Counted from the stretch's first letter, positions 6,793-14,018 are shown. The stretch: DNA of 18,210 nucleotides from UMGS755 sp045602005 (GCA_045602005.1 JAZSAS010000062.1:1-18210), one strand, 5' to 3'. Program-made: numbers and translations. The notes: generated by a model not told the origin, from the letters alone.

Positions 6793-7593
6793 TTAAAAAA
6801 TCAAGAAATATGCTATAACAATCAAGCCCAGCACAATGCGATACCAACCGAAAAGCTTAAAGTCGTGACGGCCCACGTAGTCTACCAGGAATTTCACTGC
6901 CGCCATAGAAACAAGATAGGCCACCAGCATGCCGGTAAGTAAAAGTCCCCATTCTGTGCCGGTCATAATATAATCATTGGTAACCAGCTTTAAAATGCTG
7001 ACACCGAACATGACAGGAATGGCCAGGAAAAAGGAAAATTCAGCCGACACACTCCGTGAACAACCAAGCATCATGGCACCTAAAATGGTGGCGCCGGAAC
7101 GAGACGTGCCGGGAACAATAGACAAAACCTGAAACAAACCAATGAAAACAGCAGTTTTATAACTCATTTCACTTATGTTGCGTACCACTGCCGTTTTTTC
7201 ACGACGCTCTATCACCAAAAACCCAAGACCATAAAGAATCAGCATTGCCGAAATAACCCAGGGATTTTCAAAAAGCTCCATAAAGTCATTAAGCAAAAGA
7301 CCGATAACAGCCGCTGGAATGCAGGCAAAAAACACCTTAAACCACATTTGCCAGGTATCATACTTCTCTTCCTTGGTTTTAGATGGTGAAAAAGGGTTCA
7401 GCTTGTGAAAATAAAGGGTGACAATTGCTAAAATCGCACCCAGCTGAATCACATATAAAAACAAATCGCTGGTGAGAAATCCCTCTGTTTTCAAAAACTC
7501 ATTCACTAAAATCATATGTCCGGTACTGCTGATGGGCAACCATTCACTAATGCCCTCAACAATGCCCAGAATAATTGTCTTTAAAAATTCCAA
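6793..7593 (-). CDS. uppP: Undecaprenyl-diphosphatase (BacA/UppP family)
   Basis: UppP is an integral membrane phosphatase that converts undecaprenyl diphosphate to the monophosphate, recycling the lipid carrier for peptidoglycan. High activity gives bacitracin resistance. The two active-site motifs are clear: EGISEWLPISSTGH at residues 13-26 and PGTSRSGATI at 161-170. The 266-residue protein is hydrophobic throughout with several membrane segments. The start appears to be TTG at 7593 (MEFLKTIILG), with GAAAGGGG upstream. It is the last gene of a three-gene operon with the cytidylate-kinase-like and DUF436 genes, followed by a terminator. Confidence 0.96.
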   Translation of the reverse strand: MEFLKTIILGIVEGISEWLPISSTGHMILVNEFLKTEGFLTSDLFLYVIQLGAILAIVTLYFHKLNPFSPSKTKEEKYDTWQMWFKVFFACIPAAVIGLLLNDFMELFENPWVISAMLILYGLGFLVIERREKTAVVRNISEMSYKTAVFIGLFQVLSIVPGTSRSGATILGAMMLGCSRSVSAEFSFFLAIPVMFGVSILKLVTNDYIMTGTEWGLLLTGMLVAYLVSMAAVKFLVDYVGRHDFKLFGWYRIVLGLIVIAYFLIF

Positions 7594-7612
7594 AAGGTCA
7601 AACCCCTTTCTG

Positions 7613-8239
7613 TCAATCCTTCTCTATCTGGCGAATGTAAGAAAGAATAGTCTCAATCGAACCAGCCACACCCAGTTTCGCACTGTTAATGCACAGATCA
7701 TAGTTCTGAAGAGAGTTCCATTTCTTTCCTGTGTAATAATTATAGAAATTGGCCCGCCTTTTGTCGGTTTTTGTAATTAGCTCCTCCGCTGCAGCGTCAT
7801 CCAGCTTATAAAGCCTTTTCACCCGCTCAATTCGATAGGGCTTGTCAGCATACACAAACAGGCGATGGCAACGGGGTGCATCTTTAATAATATAATCAGC
7901 ACACCGCCCCACAAACACGCAGGACCCCTTCGCCGCCAATTCGGCAATCACTTTAGACTGTGCCTGAAAGACTGTTTCATTAATATTCATAAAAGGCATG
8001 CCGTTTAAGCTGCCTGCCGGCGTATAAGCGCCCAATGCCACAGAGTATAAAAAGCTGGAAACTGTCCGTTCCTCTGCATTTTTAAACAGGTTTTCATCCA
8101 GGCCGGTTTTCTTAGCGGCTTCTACAATAATTTCTTTGTCATAAAAGGGAATTGACAGTGCCTCGGAAAGGCCCACAGCAATCTCATGGCCACCGCTGCC
8201 AAACTGTCTGCCAATGGTGATGATTGTATTTTCGTTCAT
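7613..8239 (-). CDS. Cytidylate kinase-like family protein
   Basis: The protein (208 aa) belongs to the P-loop Cytidylate_kin2-type family common in Clostridia. It has a phosphate-binding loop variant in IITIGRQFGSGGHEIA (residues 6-21), a mid-protein segment CVFVGRCADYI near residue 107 and a lid-like arginine-rich stretch DKRRANFYNYYTGKKW. It differs from standard Cmk, so CMP may not be the real substrate. I infer a nucleotide or small-molecule kinase. AAGGGG precedes the ATG. The stop lies 19 bases before uppP. Confidence 0.85.
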   Translation of the reverse strand: MNENTIITIGRQFGSGGHEIAVGLSEALSIPFYDKEIIVEAAKKTGLDENLFKNAEERTVSSFLYSVALGAYTPAGSLNGMPFMNINETVFQAQSKVIAELAAKGSCVFVGRCADYIIKDAPRCHRLFVYADKPYRIERVKRLYKLDDAAAEELITKTDKRRANFYNYYTGKKWNSLQNYDLCINSAKLGVAGSIETILSYIRQIEKD

Positions 8240-8284
8240 AGAAACACCCCTTTTTTATTTTAGTTTATGAAACCAGTGCTTGTC

Positions 8285-8836
8285 TTACAACTGATTTTCA
8301 TCATAATGAGCGCGAACACCGCCAATGAATTTAGGACGGGTTCTGGCACAAAGAAGCCGTGCTTTCCCAATCATATCCAGAGAAAGTCTCACAGGAACAG
8401 CAACCGCCTTCAGTTGCATGCCAATCAATGTGCCGCCAATGTCTAGGCCCGCATGGGCACGAACCCCTTCTGTTGCCACCGGTTGTTTCATGTTTTCATA
8501 GGCTGTGGTGGCAAAAGAGCCGCCCGCCTTGGGCTGGGGCACTACATTCACCGGTTCATAACCGAATTTCTCAGCTGCCTCTTTTTCTAAAATAACGGCA
8601 CGGTTCAAATGTTCACAACACTGCGCCGCCAGATAAATTCCTTTCTCTTCTGCTAGTGGTGCAATGCCTTGCCAAAGAGCTTTGGCAATATCAATATTAG
8701 AACCCTTGCCGATGTGCGCCCCTGCCACCTCACTGGTGGAACAACCAATCACCAGCAAATCTCCGGCAGAAAGCTTTGCCGCCGCAATCAGTTCCCTGGC
8801 GGCTGTTTGGGCTTGCATTGTCAGTTCTTCATACAT
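8285..8836 (-). CDS. TIGR01440/DUF436 family protein (YwlG-like)
   Basis: This 183-residue protein of unknown biochemical role matches the conserved YwlG family. Recognisable segments are LLVIGCSTSEVAGAHIGKGS, the paired cysteines in AAQCCEHLNRA, VPQPKAGGSFATTAYENM and AHAGLDIGGTLIGMQ. I chose the ATG at 8836 (MYEELTMQAQ) over an in-frame TTG at 8860 because GGAGAGGAAG lies between them as a ribosome binding site. A near-consensus promoter lies about 90 bases upstream. It appears to be the first gene of an operon with the kinase-like gene and uppP. Confidence 0.88.
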   Translation of the reverse strand: MYEELTMQAQTAARELIAAAKLSAGDLLVIGCSTSEVAGAHIGKGSNIDIAKALWQGIAPLAEEKGIYLAAQCCEHLNRAVILEKEAAEKFGYEPVNVVPQPKAGGSFATTAYENMKQPVATEGVRAHAGLDIGGTLIGMQLKAVAVPVRLSLDMIGKARLLCARTRPKFIGGVRAHYDENQL

Positions 8837-8928
8837 TCTGCATTCTTCCTCTCCAAACAATTATAAGTGAATCTGTTTTTCCTGAACGGCTCATAATCAA
8901 AACTACTTTATTTATTAATTGTATTAAT

Positions 8929-8957
8929 ATTATATCACTAATTTATCAGCCGTGCAA
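8929..8957 (-). promoter_or_regulatory. Near-consensus vegetative promoter
   Basis: On the minus strand TTGCAC (8957-8952) is followed after exactly 17 bases by TATAAT (8934-8929). It faces the DUF436 gene, giving a leader of about 85 bases, and probably drives the three-gene operon through uppP. Confidence 0.8.
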
Positions 8958-8986
8958 GATATCACCAGTGAAAATTCTAAAATTAA

Positions 8987-9036
8987 AGGGCTGCAGCAAA
9001 ACAACGATTCATAGCCGTTTATTTTGCCACAACCCT
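8987..9036 (-). terminator. Rho-independent terminator after the DUF3343 gene
   Basis: On the minus strand a 15-pair stem including three G-U wobbles forms between AGGGTTGTGGCAAAA and TTTTGCTGCAGCCCT, then TTTAATTTT follows. The wobbles pair only in the minus-strand transcript, which shows the direction. It starts seven bases after the stop codon. Confidence 0.8.
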
Positions 9037-9043
9037 GTTTTAT

Positions 9044-9307
9044 CTACAGTTGTTGATAGGTTTTTCTTCCTTCTCTGTCGGTCATCTCTCTGTAAACATG
9101 GCCGTGTTTCACATGATATTCGTCTGCCAGCTGCAAAAGAGCAGGCAAAACCTCATCACTGCAGCGCAGAGCATAGGTGCAACCGTTTTGGCTCACCGCC
9201 TTGGGAGACTGGGTCATTAAAACCCCGCGCAGACCCGCCTGCAGAGCCAGCTTTTTCAGCCTGCTTGCCATCGTTGAGGAAGAAAACACAACCAATGCAG
9301 TTTGCAT
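9044..9307 (-). CDS. DUF3343 domain-containing protein
   Basis: This small protein (87 aa) resembles the DUF3343 family, annotated in places as a putative Se/S carrier-like protein. It begins with a beta-strand-like ALVVFSSSTMASRLKK, has an isoleucine/valine-poor middle with SPKAVSQNGCTYALRC, and has two cysteines (C43 and C49). The ribosome binding site GGAAGGAG lies before the ATG at 9307. It forms its own transcription unit, with a terminator downstream and pyrE divergent. No selenium-metabolism gene lies in the window, so the carrier role is only a family label. Confidence 0.8.
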   Translation of the reverse strand: MQTALVVFSSSTMASRLKKLALQAGLRGVLMTQSPKAVSQNGCTYALRCSDEVLPALLQLADEYHVKHGHVYREMTDREGRKTYQQL

Positions 9308-9373
9308 AATTTCTCCTTCCGGTGCTCATGGCACTCTGTTTAATACAAAGCCTTGTAAAAGACTCTACAGAAT

Positions 9374-9403
9374 ATTATATTCAAAATAGGAGAATTCTGC
9401 GAA
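9374..9403 (-). promoter_or_regulatory. Candidate promoter of the DUF3343 gene
   Basis: On the minus strand a perfect TATAAT (9379-9374) is preceded after 18 bases by TTCGCA (9403-9398), a four-of-six -35 match. It is back to back with the pyrE promoter. Confidence 0.5.
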
Positions 9404-9419
9404 TATTTTAAAATAAAAC

Positions 9420-9448
9420 TTGAATTTTTGGCGAAAAACATGTACAAT
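9420..9448 (+). promoter_or_regulatory. Promoter of pyrE-radC
   Basis: TTGAAT (9420-9425) and TACAAT (9443-9448) are separated by 17 bases, about 60 bases before the pyrE start. A second TACAAT follows at 9450-9455, 16 bases after TTGGCG. No PyrR-type attenuator is evident in the short leader. Confidence 0.65.
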
Positions 9449-9510
9449 ATACAATAGGATTTAAATGAACATATTTTTGGCTGCAAACGCAGCGGATAGG
9501 AGAGAATTTC

Positions 9511-10089
9511 ATGAAAAAAGAAAGAGTGCTGGAAATTCTGAAGGAGGCAGGCGTTCTGCTGGAGGGACATTTCCTGTTAACATCAGGTCGCCATTCCAAC
9601 AAATATCTTCAGTGTGCTAAAATTTTTCAAGATACAAAATATAGCGAGGAACTGTGTGCTGACCTGGCAGCACAGTTTCAGGATAAAGGCGTTGAGCTGG
9701 TTATTGGTCCTGCCATTGGTGCCATTCAGATGAGCTACGAGGTGTCTCGTCATCTGGGCGTTAAAAATATTTTTGCAGAGCGCGAAAACGGCGCTATGAC
9801 CCTGCGCAGAAGCTTTTCAATCAACCCCGGCCAGAAGGTGCTGGTGGTTGAAGATGTGGTCACAACCGGCGGCAGCGTTCGCGAGGTTATCGACCTGGTT
9901 CGTGAGCAGGGCGGCGAGGTTGTAGGCGTGGGCGTTGTGGTAGACCGCACCGGTGGCAAGATTGATTTCGGTGTGCCTATCTCCTCCGTTATTTCGCTGG
10001 ATGTAACCTCCTACGAAGCCGAGGATTGCCCCCTTTGCAAGGAAAAGCTTCCTCTGGTGAAACCCGGCAGCCGTGCCCTGAAGGTTTGA
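9511..10089 (+). CDS. pyrE: Orotate phosphoribosyltransferase
   Basis: PyrE joins orotate and PRPP to give orotidine monophosphate in pyrimidine synthesis. The PRPP-binding motif VVEDVVTTGGS is at residues 112-122. LLTSGRHSNKYLQCAKIFQ at 22-40 fits the orotate/PRPP entry region. The 192-residue protein carries a C-terminal CPLCKEKLPLVKPGSR tail, seen in one subfamily of PyrE proteins. The ribosome binding site AGGAGAG precedes the ATG. No other pyr gene is in the window; it is followed 18 bases later by radC. Confidence 0.95.
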   Translation: MKKERVLEILKEAGVLLEGHFLLTSGRHSNKYLQCAKIFQDTKYSEELCADLAAQFQDKGVELVIGPAIGAIQMSYEVSRHLGVKNIFAERENGAMTLRRSFSINPGQKVLVVEDVVTTGGSVREVIDLVREQGGEVVGVGVVVDRTGGKIDFGVPISSVISLDVTSYEAEDCPLCKEKLPLVKPGSRALKV

Positions 10090-10107
10090 TTAAAGGAGTC
10101 ATCCGCC

Positions 10108-10779
10108 ATGCATGAGGGTCATCGTCAGCGAATGAAACAACGGTTTTTAAAAGATGGCAGCTTTGAAAATTTTGCACCCCACGAAATTCTGGAGTTGCTG
10201 CTATATAGCACCATTGCCCGTGGCGACACCAATCCCATTGCCCATGATTTGATTCGCAAATTCGGCAATCTTGCCAATGTGTTCGAGGCAGACCTTGCCT
10301 CCTTAAAGGAAGTGGACGGCATTGGTGAAAGCAGTGCGTTTTTGCTGTCTATTATCCCTTGTTTGTGTCAGGCATATAACCAGTCGAAGTGGGAGCGGCG
10401 AATCATGCTCAGCACAACCGATCTAGCCGGACAGTATGCCATTAATCTCTTCATTGGCAAGCCACATGAGGAATTCCGCATTATTTGTTTGGATTCCAAT
10501 CGTCAGGTAACTTATCAGGGTTGTGTCACAAAAGGAACCATCAACGAGGTGCCCGCTTACCCACGTTTGATGGTGGAGGAGGTTGTAAAGCGAAAGGCGC
10601 AAAATGTGATTTTCGCCCACAACCACCCTAACGGCTCCGTTCTGCCCTCTGAAGCAGATAAAGTTGCCACCCAGGCATTACTTTCTGCTATGGATACCAT
10701 CGGCGTGAATGTGATTGACCACATCATTGTGGCAGGAAACAGATTTTACAGCATGGCAGACATGGGCATTTTAGACTAG
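10108..10779 (+). CDS. radC: RadC family protein (JAB/MPN domain)
   Basis: RadC-family proteins were named for a DNA-repair role that has since been questioned. The 223-residue protein has an N-terminal helix-hairpin-helix region (about residues 40-80, with LKEVDGIGESSAFLL) and a C-terminal JAB domain. The JAMM metal site is complete: H171-x-H173 in FAHNHPNG, then S181 and D184, with a candidate catalytic glutamate at 121 or 122. A metalloprotease or related hydrolase activity is therefore possible but unproven. AAAGGAG precedes the ATG at 10108. It appears co-transcribed with pyrE and converges on the spoVAE-type gene. Confidence 0.93.
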   Translation: MHEGHRQRMKQRFLKDGSFENFAPHEILELLLYSTIARGDTNPIAHDLIRKFGNLANVFEADLASLKEVDGIGESSAFLLSIIPCLCQAYNQSKWERRIMLSTTDLAGQYAINLFIGKPHEEFRIICLDSNRQVTYQGCVTKGTINEVPAYPRLMVEEVVKRKAQNVIFAHNHPNGSVLPSEADKVATQALLSAMDTIGVNVIDHIIVAGNRFYSMADMGILD

Positions 10780-10784
10780 CTTTT

Positions 10785-10798
10785 ATAACGGCTGTTAT
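10785..10798 (+). terminator. Weak hairpin between radC and the spoVAE-type gene
   Basis: ATAAC and GTTAT form a 5-bp stem with a GGCT loop, followed by TTTTTT on the plus strand. It begins 5 bases after radC and overlaps the stop codon of the convergent gene. It is short and AT-rich, so termination is only possible. Confidence 0.3.
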
Positions 10799-11151
10799 TT
10801 TTTGGGCTTCGGGCGAAAAATCAGCGCAATGATGTAGCCAAACACAATGGCTGCAGCAATGCCTGCCGCAGCTCCGGTCACACCGCCGGTTAAAGCCCCT
10901 AAAAGTCCTTTTTCGGCAACACCCTTGGCTGCCCCTTTCGCCAGTGTGTAGCCAAAACCCGTTAGCGGAATTGTGGCACCGGCACCGGCAAGATCCACCA
11001 ATGGCTCATACCAGCCAAAGAGTGTTAAAAATGTGCCGGCAGTCACATAGATAACCAAAATTCGGGCAGGGGTCAGCTTGCATTTATCAATGAGCAGCTG
11101 CGCAACGGCACAAAGTGCTCCGCCTACCAAAAAGGTCCATAAATATTGCAT
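10795..11151 (-). CDS. spoVAE: Stage V sporulation protein AE (SpoVAEb-type)
   Basis: SpoVA proteins form the inner-membrane channel that moves calcium dipicolinate into the developing spore and out at germination. The 118-residue, glycine- and alanine-rich protein has the family pattern FLVGGALCAVAQLLIDK (residues 7-23), LTPARILVIY (26-35) and LVDLAGAGATIPLTGFGYTLAKG (51-73), plus a C-terminal hydrophobic segment (about 84-112). AAAGGATG precedes the ATG. It stands alone rather than next to spoVAC and spoVAD, which are usual partners. The spoVAE symbol follows the family; which AE paralogue it is remains inference. Confidence 0.88.
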   Translation of the reverse strand: MQYLWTFLVGGALCAVAQLLIDKCKLTPARILVIYVTAGTFLTLFGWYEPLVDLAGAGATIPLTGFGYTLAKGAAKGVAEKGLLGALTGGVTGAAAGIAAAIVFGYIIALIFRPKPKK

Positions 11152-11179
11152 GGAATCATCCTTTTATGATTTTTATTTT

Positions 11180-11208
11180 TAGTATAAACAAGATTTATAA
11201 ATTTATGT
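11180..11208 (-). promoter_or_regulatory. Possible sigma-G/F-type promoter for the spoVAE-type gene
   Basis: On the minus strand ACATA (11208-11204) and TATACTA (11186-11180) lie 17 bases apart. They match the forespore consensus GMATR / CATWMTA at four of five and six of seven positions. The -10 also resembles a vegetative TATACT, but there is no good TTGACA-like -35. Confidence 0.4.
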
Positions 11209-11227
11209 AACTGGGAGTGGTAAAACA

Positions 11228-11962
11228 ATGTCAGGTCATTCCAAATGGTCAAACATTAAACACAAAAAAGAAAAAAGCGATGCCAAAAAGGCAAAAATCT
11301 TTACAAAATTGGGTCGTGAAATATCTGTCGTGGTCAAGGCCGGTGGCCCTGACCCGGATGTAAACGGCAAACTCAAGGATGTTATTGCCAAGGCAAAATC
11401 CAACAACATGCCCAATGAAAACATTGAGCGTTGCATTAAGAAAGCCTCCGGCGAGCTGGGCGGCGACAACTATGAAGAAATCACATATGAAGGCTATGGT
11501 CCCAGCGGTGTTGCCGTGATTGTGGAAACGCTGACAGATAACCGGAACCGCACCGCCGGCGAAGTGCGGCATTATTTTGATAAGTTCGGCGGCAACCTAG
11601 GACAAACTGGCTGTGTCAGCTTCATGTTCGATGAAAAAGGCGTTATCATCATCGAAAACGAAGATGGCAAGCTGGATGAAGACTCTGTGATGATGGATGC
11701 TTTGGATGCCGGTGCTGAAGATTTCAATCCTCAGGAGGATTGCTTCGAAATTCTGTGTGCCCCCACTGCCTTCACTGCCGTTCGTGATGCATTGGAGGAA
11801 AAGGGTTATGCATTTGCCTCTGCTGAGGTTGAAAAAATTCCCCAAACCACCGTCACACTCACAGATGAAAAAGACATTTTGTTTATGAACAAACTCATTG
11901 ATATGCTGGAAGACAACGATGATGTTCAGAATGTATATCACAACTGGGAAGAAACCGAGTAA
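11228..11962 (+). CDS. yebC: YebC/PmpR family protein
   Basis: The 244-residue protein is a full-length YebC family member, starting with the hallmark MSGHSKWSNIKHKKEKSDAK and containing GPSGVAVIVETLTDNRNRT (residues 97-115) and the acidic FGGNLGQTGCVSFMF region. Members were described as DNA-binding regulators, and more recent work on some of them points to a role in translation of difficult sequences; which applies here is unknown. GGGAGTGG precedes the ATG at a spacing of about 8 bases. The gene has its own strong terminator. It is divergent from the spoVAE-type gene; no convincing vegetative promoter could be fixed in the 76-base gap. Confidence 0.95.
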   Translation: MSGHSKWSNIKHKKEKSDAKKAKIFTKLGREISVVVKAGGPDPDVNGKLKDVIAKAKSNNMPNENIERCIKKASGELGGDNYEEITYEGYGPSGVAVIVETLTDNRNRTAGEVRHYFDKFGGNLGQTGCVSFMFDEKGVIIIENEDGKLDEDSVMMDALDAGAEDFNPQEDCFEILCAPTAFTAVRDALEEKGYAFASAEVEKIPQTTVTLTDEKDILFMNKLIDMLEDNDDVQNVYHNWEETE

Positions 11963-11988
11963 AAGACTTCGTTTAAACAACAAAGTAA

Positions 11989-12021
11989 AACATCTCCTGT
12001 GGCATAGCCGCAGGAGATGTT
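11989..12021 (+). terminator. Rho-independent terminator after yebC
   Basis: AACATCTCCTGTGGC (11989-12003) pairs with GCCGCAGGAGATGTT (12007-12021), 15 pairs with one T-G wobble and an ATA loop, followed by TTTTAT. It starts 27 bases after the stop. Confidence 0.92.
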
Positions 12022-12111
12022 TTTTATAAAAACCAGAAATTACACAGGATTTTATCTAAACATCCTTTCGACAAAAACAACCATTTTTTTGTAAAGTTCC
12101 ACAAAAAAAGA

Positions 12112-12140
12112 TTGACCTTTCTATTGATTTATGGTACTAT
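12112..12140 (+). promoter_or_regulatory. Promoter of the NhaC-type antiporter gene
   Basis: TTGACC (12112-12117) and TACTAT (12135-12140) are separated by 17 bases, about 37 bases before the GTG start. The sequence from 12022 to 12111 between terminator and promoter is AT-rich without other visible features. Confidence 0.75.
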
Positions 12141-12176
12141 TAAGCTATATTTTTTCCATTTTGAGGAGGGCTTATT

Positions 12177-13961
12177 GTGAAGAAAAAAACACTGCTCAAC
12201 GCCATTGCAATTGTGATTGCATTGGTTGTTGTTGTCGCCTGTTCGCTGACAATTCATTCAACAGCAACAGTCGATTGTAAAACCTGCGATGGCACTGGCA
12301 AAACTTTTGCACTTGCCTGCCAGATTTGTGACGGCGAAGGCACCATCACCGATGATGCTGGCACAAAAACCGACTGTGCAACCTGCAGCGGTGCTGGCGG
12401 GCTTGAAGCACTGCCCTGTGCCGATTGCGAAGCCACCGGCCAGATTGCAGCCGATAGTAACTACTACTCCACCTTTGTTGCACTGTTGCCGCCGCTTATT
12501 GCTATTGCATTGGCTTTGATTACCAAAGAGGTTTATTCCTCTCTGTTCATCGGTATTCTACTGGGCGGCCTATTTGTTGCCAACTGGAACCCGGTTGGTG
12601 CGTTAGATGCACTTTTAAATGATGGCATTATTGCTGCCGTTTCCGGCACAGCCGGCATTTTTATCTTCCTGGTAATTCTGGGCATTATTGTGGCTCTGGT
12701 GAACAAGGCAGGCGGTTCTGCTGCGTTTGGACGCTGGGCAGAGGTGCACATTAAAACCCGCACCGGCGCCATGCTGGCAACCTTTGTGCTGGGCATTCTG
12801 ATTTTCATTGATGACTATTTCAACTGCCTGACAGTAGGTAGCGTTATGCGACCCGTGACAGACCGGCACAACATCTCCCGTGCTAAGCTTGCCTATTTAA
12901 TTGATGCAACTGCAGCACCCATCTGCATGATTGCCCCGGTTTCTTCCTGGGCCGCAGCTGTTTCTCAGTTTGCAGAAGGCACTGCATACTCCGGCATTGA
13001 ACTGTTTATTCGGGCCATTCCCTATAATTTCTATTCTTTGCTGACCCTGGTTTTTGTGGTGGCACTGGCTGTTATGAAATTTGATTATGGCTCCATGCGT
13101 CTCCACGAACTGAATGCCACAAAAAATCACGATTTGTTTACCACCGGCGACAAGGCAGAAGATGTGGTTCCTGAATCTGAGAATCCCAATGGCAAGGTTA
13201 TTGACCTGATTCTTCCAATTCTTTTGCTGGTTGTTGTTTCAGTTATCGGCCTCATCTATGTGGGCGGTTTCTTCTCCGGTTCTGATTTCATCACCGCTTT
13301 TGGCGACACAGACGCAACCGTTGGTCTGCCCTGGGGTGCTATAATTGCACTGGCAGCAACCATTATTTATCTGGTTGCTAGAAGAGTTGTCACCTTTAAA
13401 GAAGCCATGGAGTGCATTCCCAAAGGCTTTATTGCTATGGTGCCGGCCATTTTAATTTTAACCTTTGCAACCTCGTTGAAAAACATGACCGGTCTTCTGG
13501 GTGCAGATGTGTTTGTTGGTAACTTGATGGATTCCGCTGCTGCAGGTCTTGCAAACTTCCTGCCGGCTATCATTTTCATTGTTGCCTGCATTCTGGCCTT
13601 CTCCACCGGCACTTCCTGGGGCACCTTCGGCATTTTAATCCCCATCGTGGCTGCCATTTTCGAGCCGGGCAGCGAGCTGCTTATCATCGGCATGTCTGCC
13701 TGCCTTGCGGGTGCTGTCTGCGGTGACCACTGTTCCCCCATTTCCGACACCACCATTATGTCCTCAGCAGGTGCACAGTCTAACCACCTAAATCACGTTT
13801 CCACCCAGTTGCCCTATGCCATCACTGTTGCAGCTATTTCCTTTGTGATGTATGTAATTGCCGCCTTTATCCAGAATGCTTACATCTTGCTGCCCGTCGG
13901 CATCTTACTGACCATTGGCACGCTGTTTGTGATTCGTGCTATAACAAAGAAAAAAGCATAA
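12177..13961 (+). CDS. NhaC family Na+/H+ antiporter with N-terminal cysteine-rich domain
   Basis: This 594-residue polytopic membrane protein belongs to the NhaC antiporter superfamily. Diagnostic motifs are FIDDYFNCLTVGSVMRPVTD (residues 210-229), LIDATAAPICMIAPVSSWAA (241-260), GTSWGTFGILIPI (478-490) and CGDHCSPISDTTIMSS (515-530). A positive N-terminus and a hydrophobic segment (about 8-27) come first. Residues 34-88 then hold four CxxC motifs (C34/C37, C48/C51, C67/C70, C81/C84), most as CxxCxGxG like the zinc centres of DnaJ. The membrane core follows from about residue 100. The start is GTG at 12177, set by GAGGAGGG six bases upstream. The gene is alone between two terminators. Sodium/proton exchange is inferred from the family; other substrates are possible. 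Confidence 0.9.
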   Translation: MKKKTLLNAIAIVIALVVVVACSLTIHSTATVDCKTCDGTGKTFALACQICDGEGTITDDAGTKTDCATCSGAGGLEALPCADCEATGQIAADSNYYSTFVALLPPLIAIALALITKEVYSSLFIGILLGGLFVANWNPVGALDALLNDGIIAAVSGTAGIFIFLVILGIIVALVNKAGGSAAFGRWAEVHIKTRTGAMLATFVLGILIFIDDYFNCLTVGSVMRPVTDRHNISRAKLAYLIDATAAPICMIAPVSSWAAAVSQFAEGTAYSGIELFIRAIPYNFYSLLTLVFVVALAVMKFDYGSMRLHELNATKNHDLFTTGDKAEDVVPESENPNGKVIDLILPILLLVVVSVIGLIYVGGFFSGSDFITAFGDTDATVGLPWGAIIALAATIIYLVARRVVTFKEAMECIPKGFIAMVPAILILTFATSLKNMTGLLGADVFVGNLMDSAAAGLANFLPAIIFIVACILAFSTGTSWGTFGILIPIVAAIFEPGSELLIIGMSACLAGAVCGDHCSPISDTTIMSSAGAQSNHLNHVSTQLPYAITVAAISFVMYVIAAFIQNAYILLPVGILLTIGTLFVIRAITKKKA

Positions 13962-13971
13962 TCCCCAAAGA

Positions 13972-14018
13972 ATATAAAAAGATTCCCTGTGCTAAAGGCA
14001 CAGGGAATCTTTTTATAT
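13972..14018. terminator. Strong bidirectional terminator
   Basis: The arms 13972-13992 and 13998-14018 are perfect 21-bp complements with a five-base loop. Their core is GATTCCCTGTGC, with A-tracts on one side and T-tracts on the other. It serves the antiporter gene on the plus strand and the PLP enzyme gene on the minus strand, whose stop lies 6 bases away. Confidence 0.93.

Noticed and set aside
8776..9309. 177-residue plus-strand open frame
   Set aside because: It spans the DUF436 start, promoter, terminator and DUF3343 gene, all on the other strand and well supported. Its own sequence is not protein-like.
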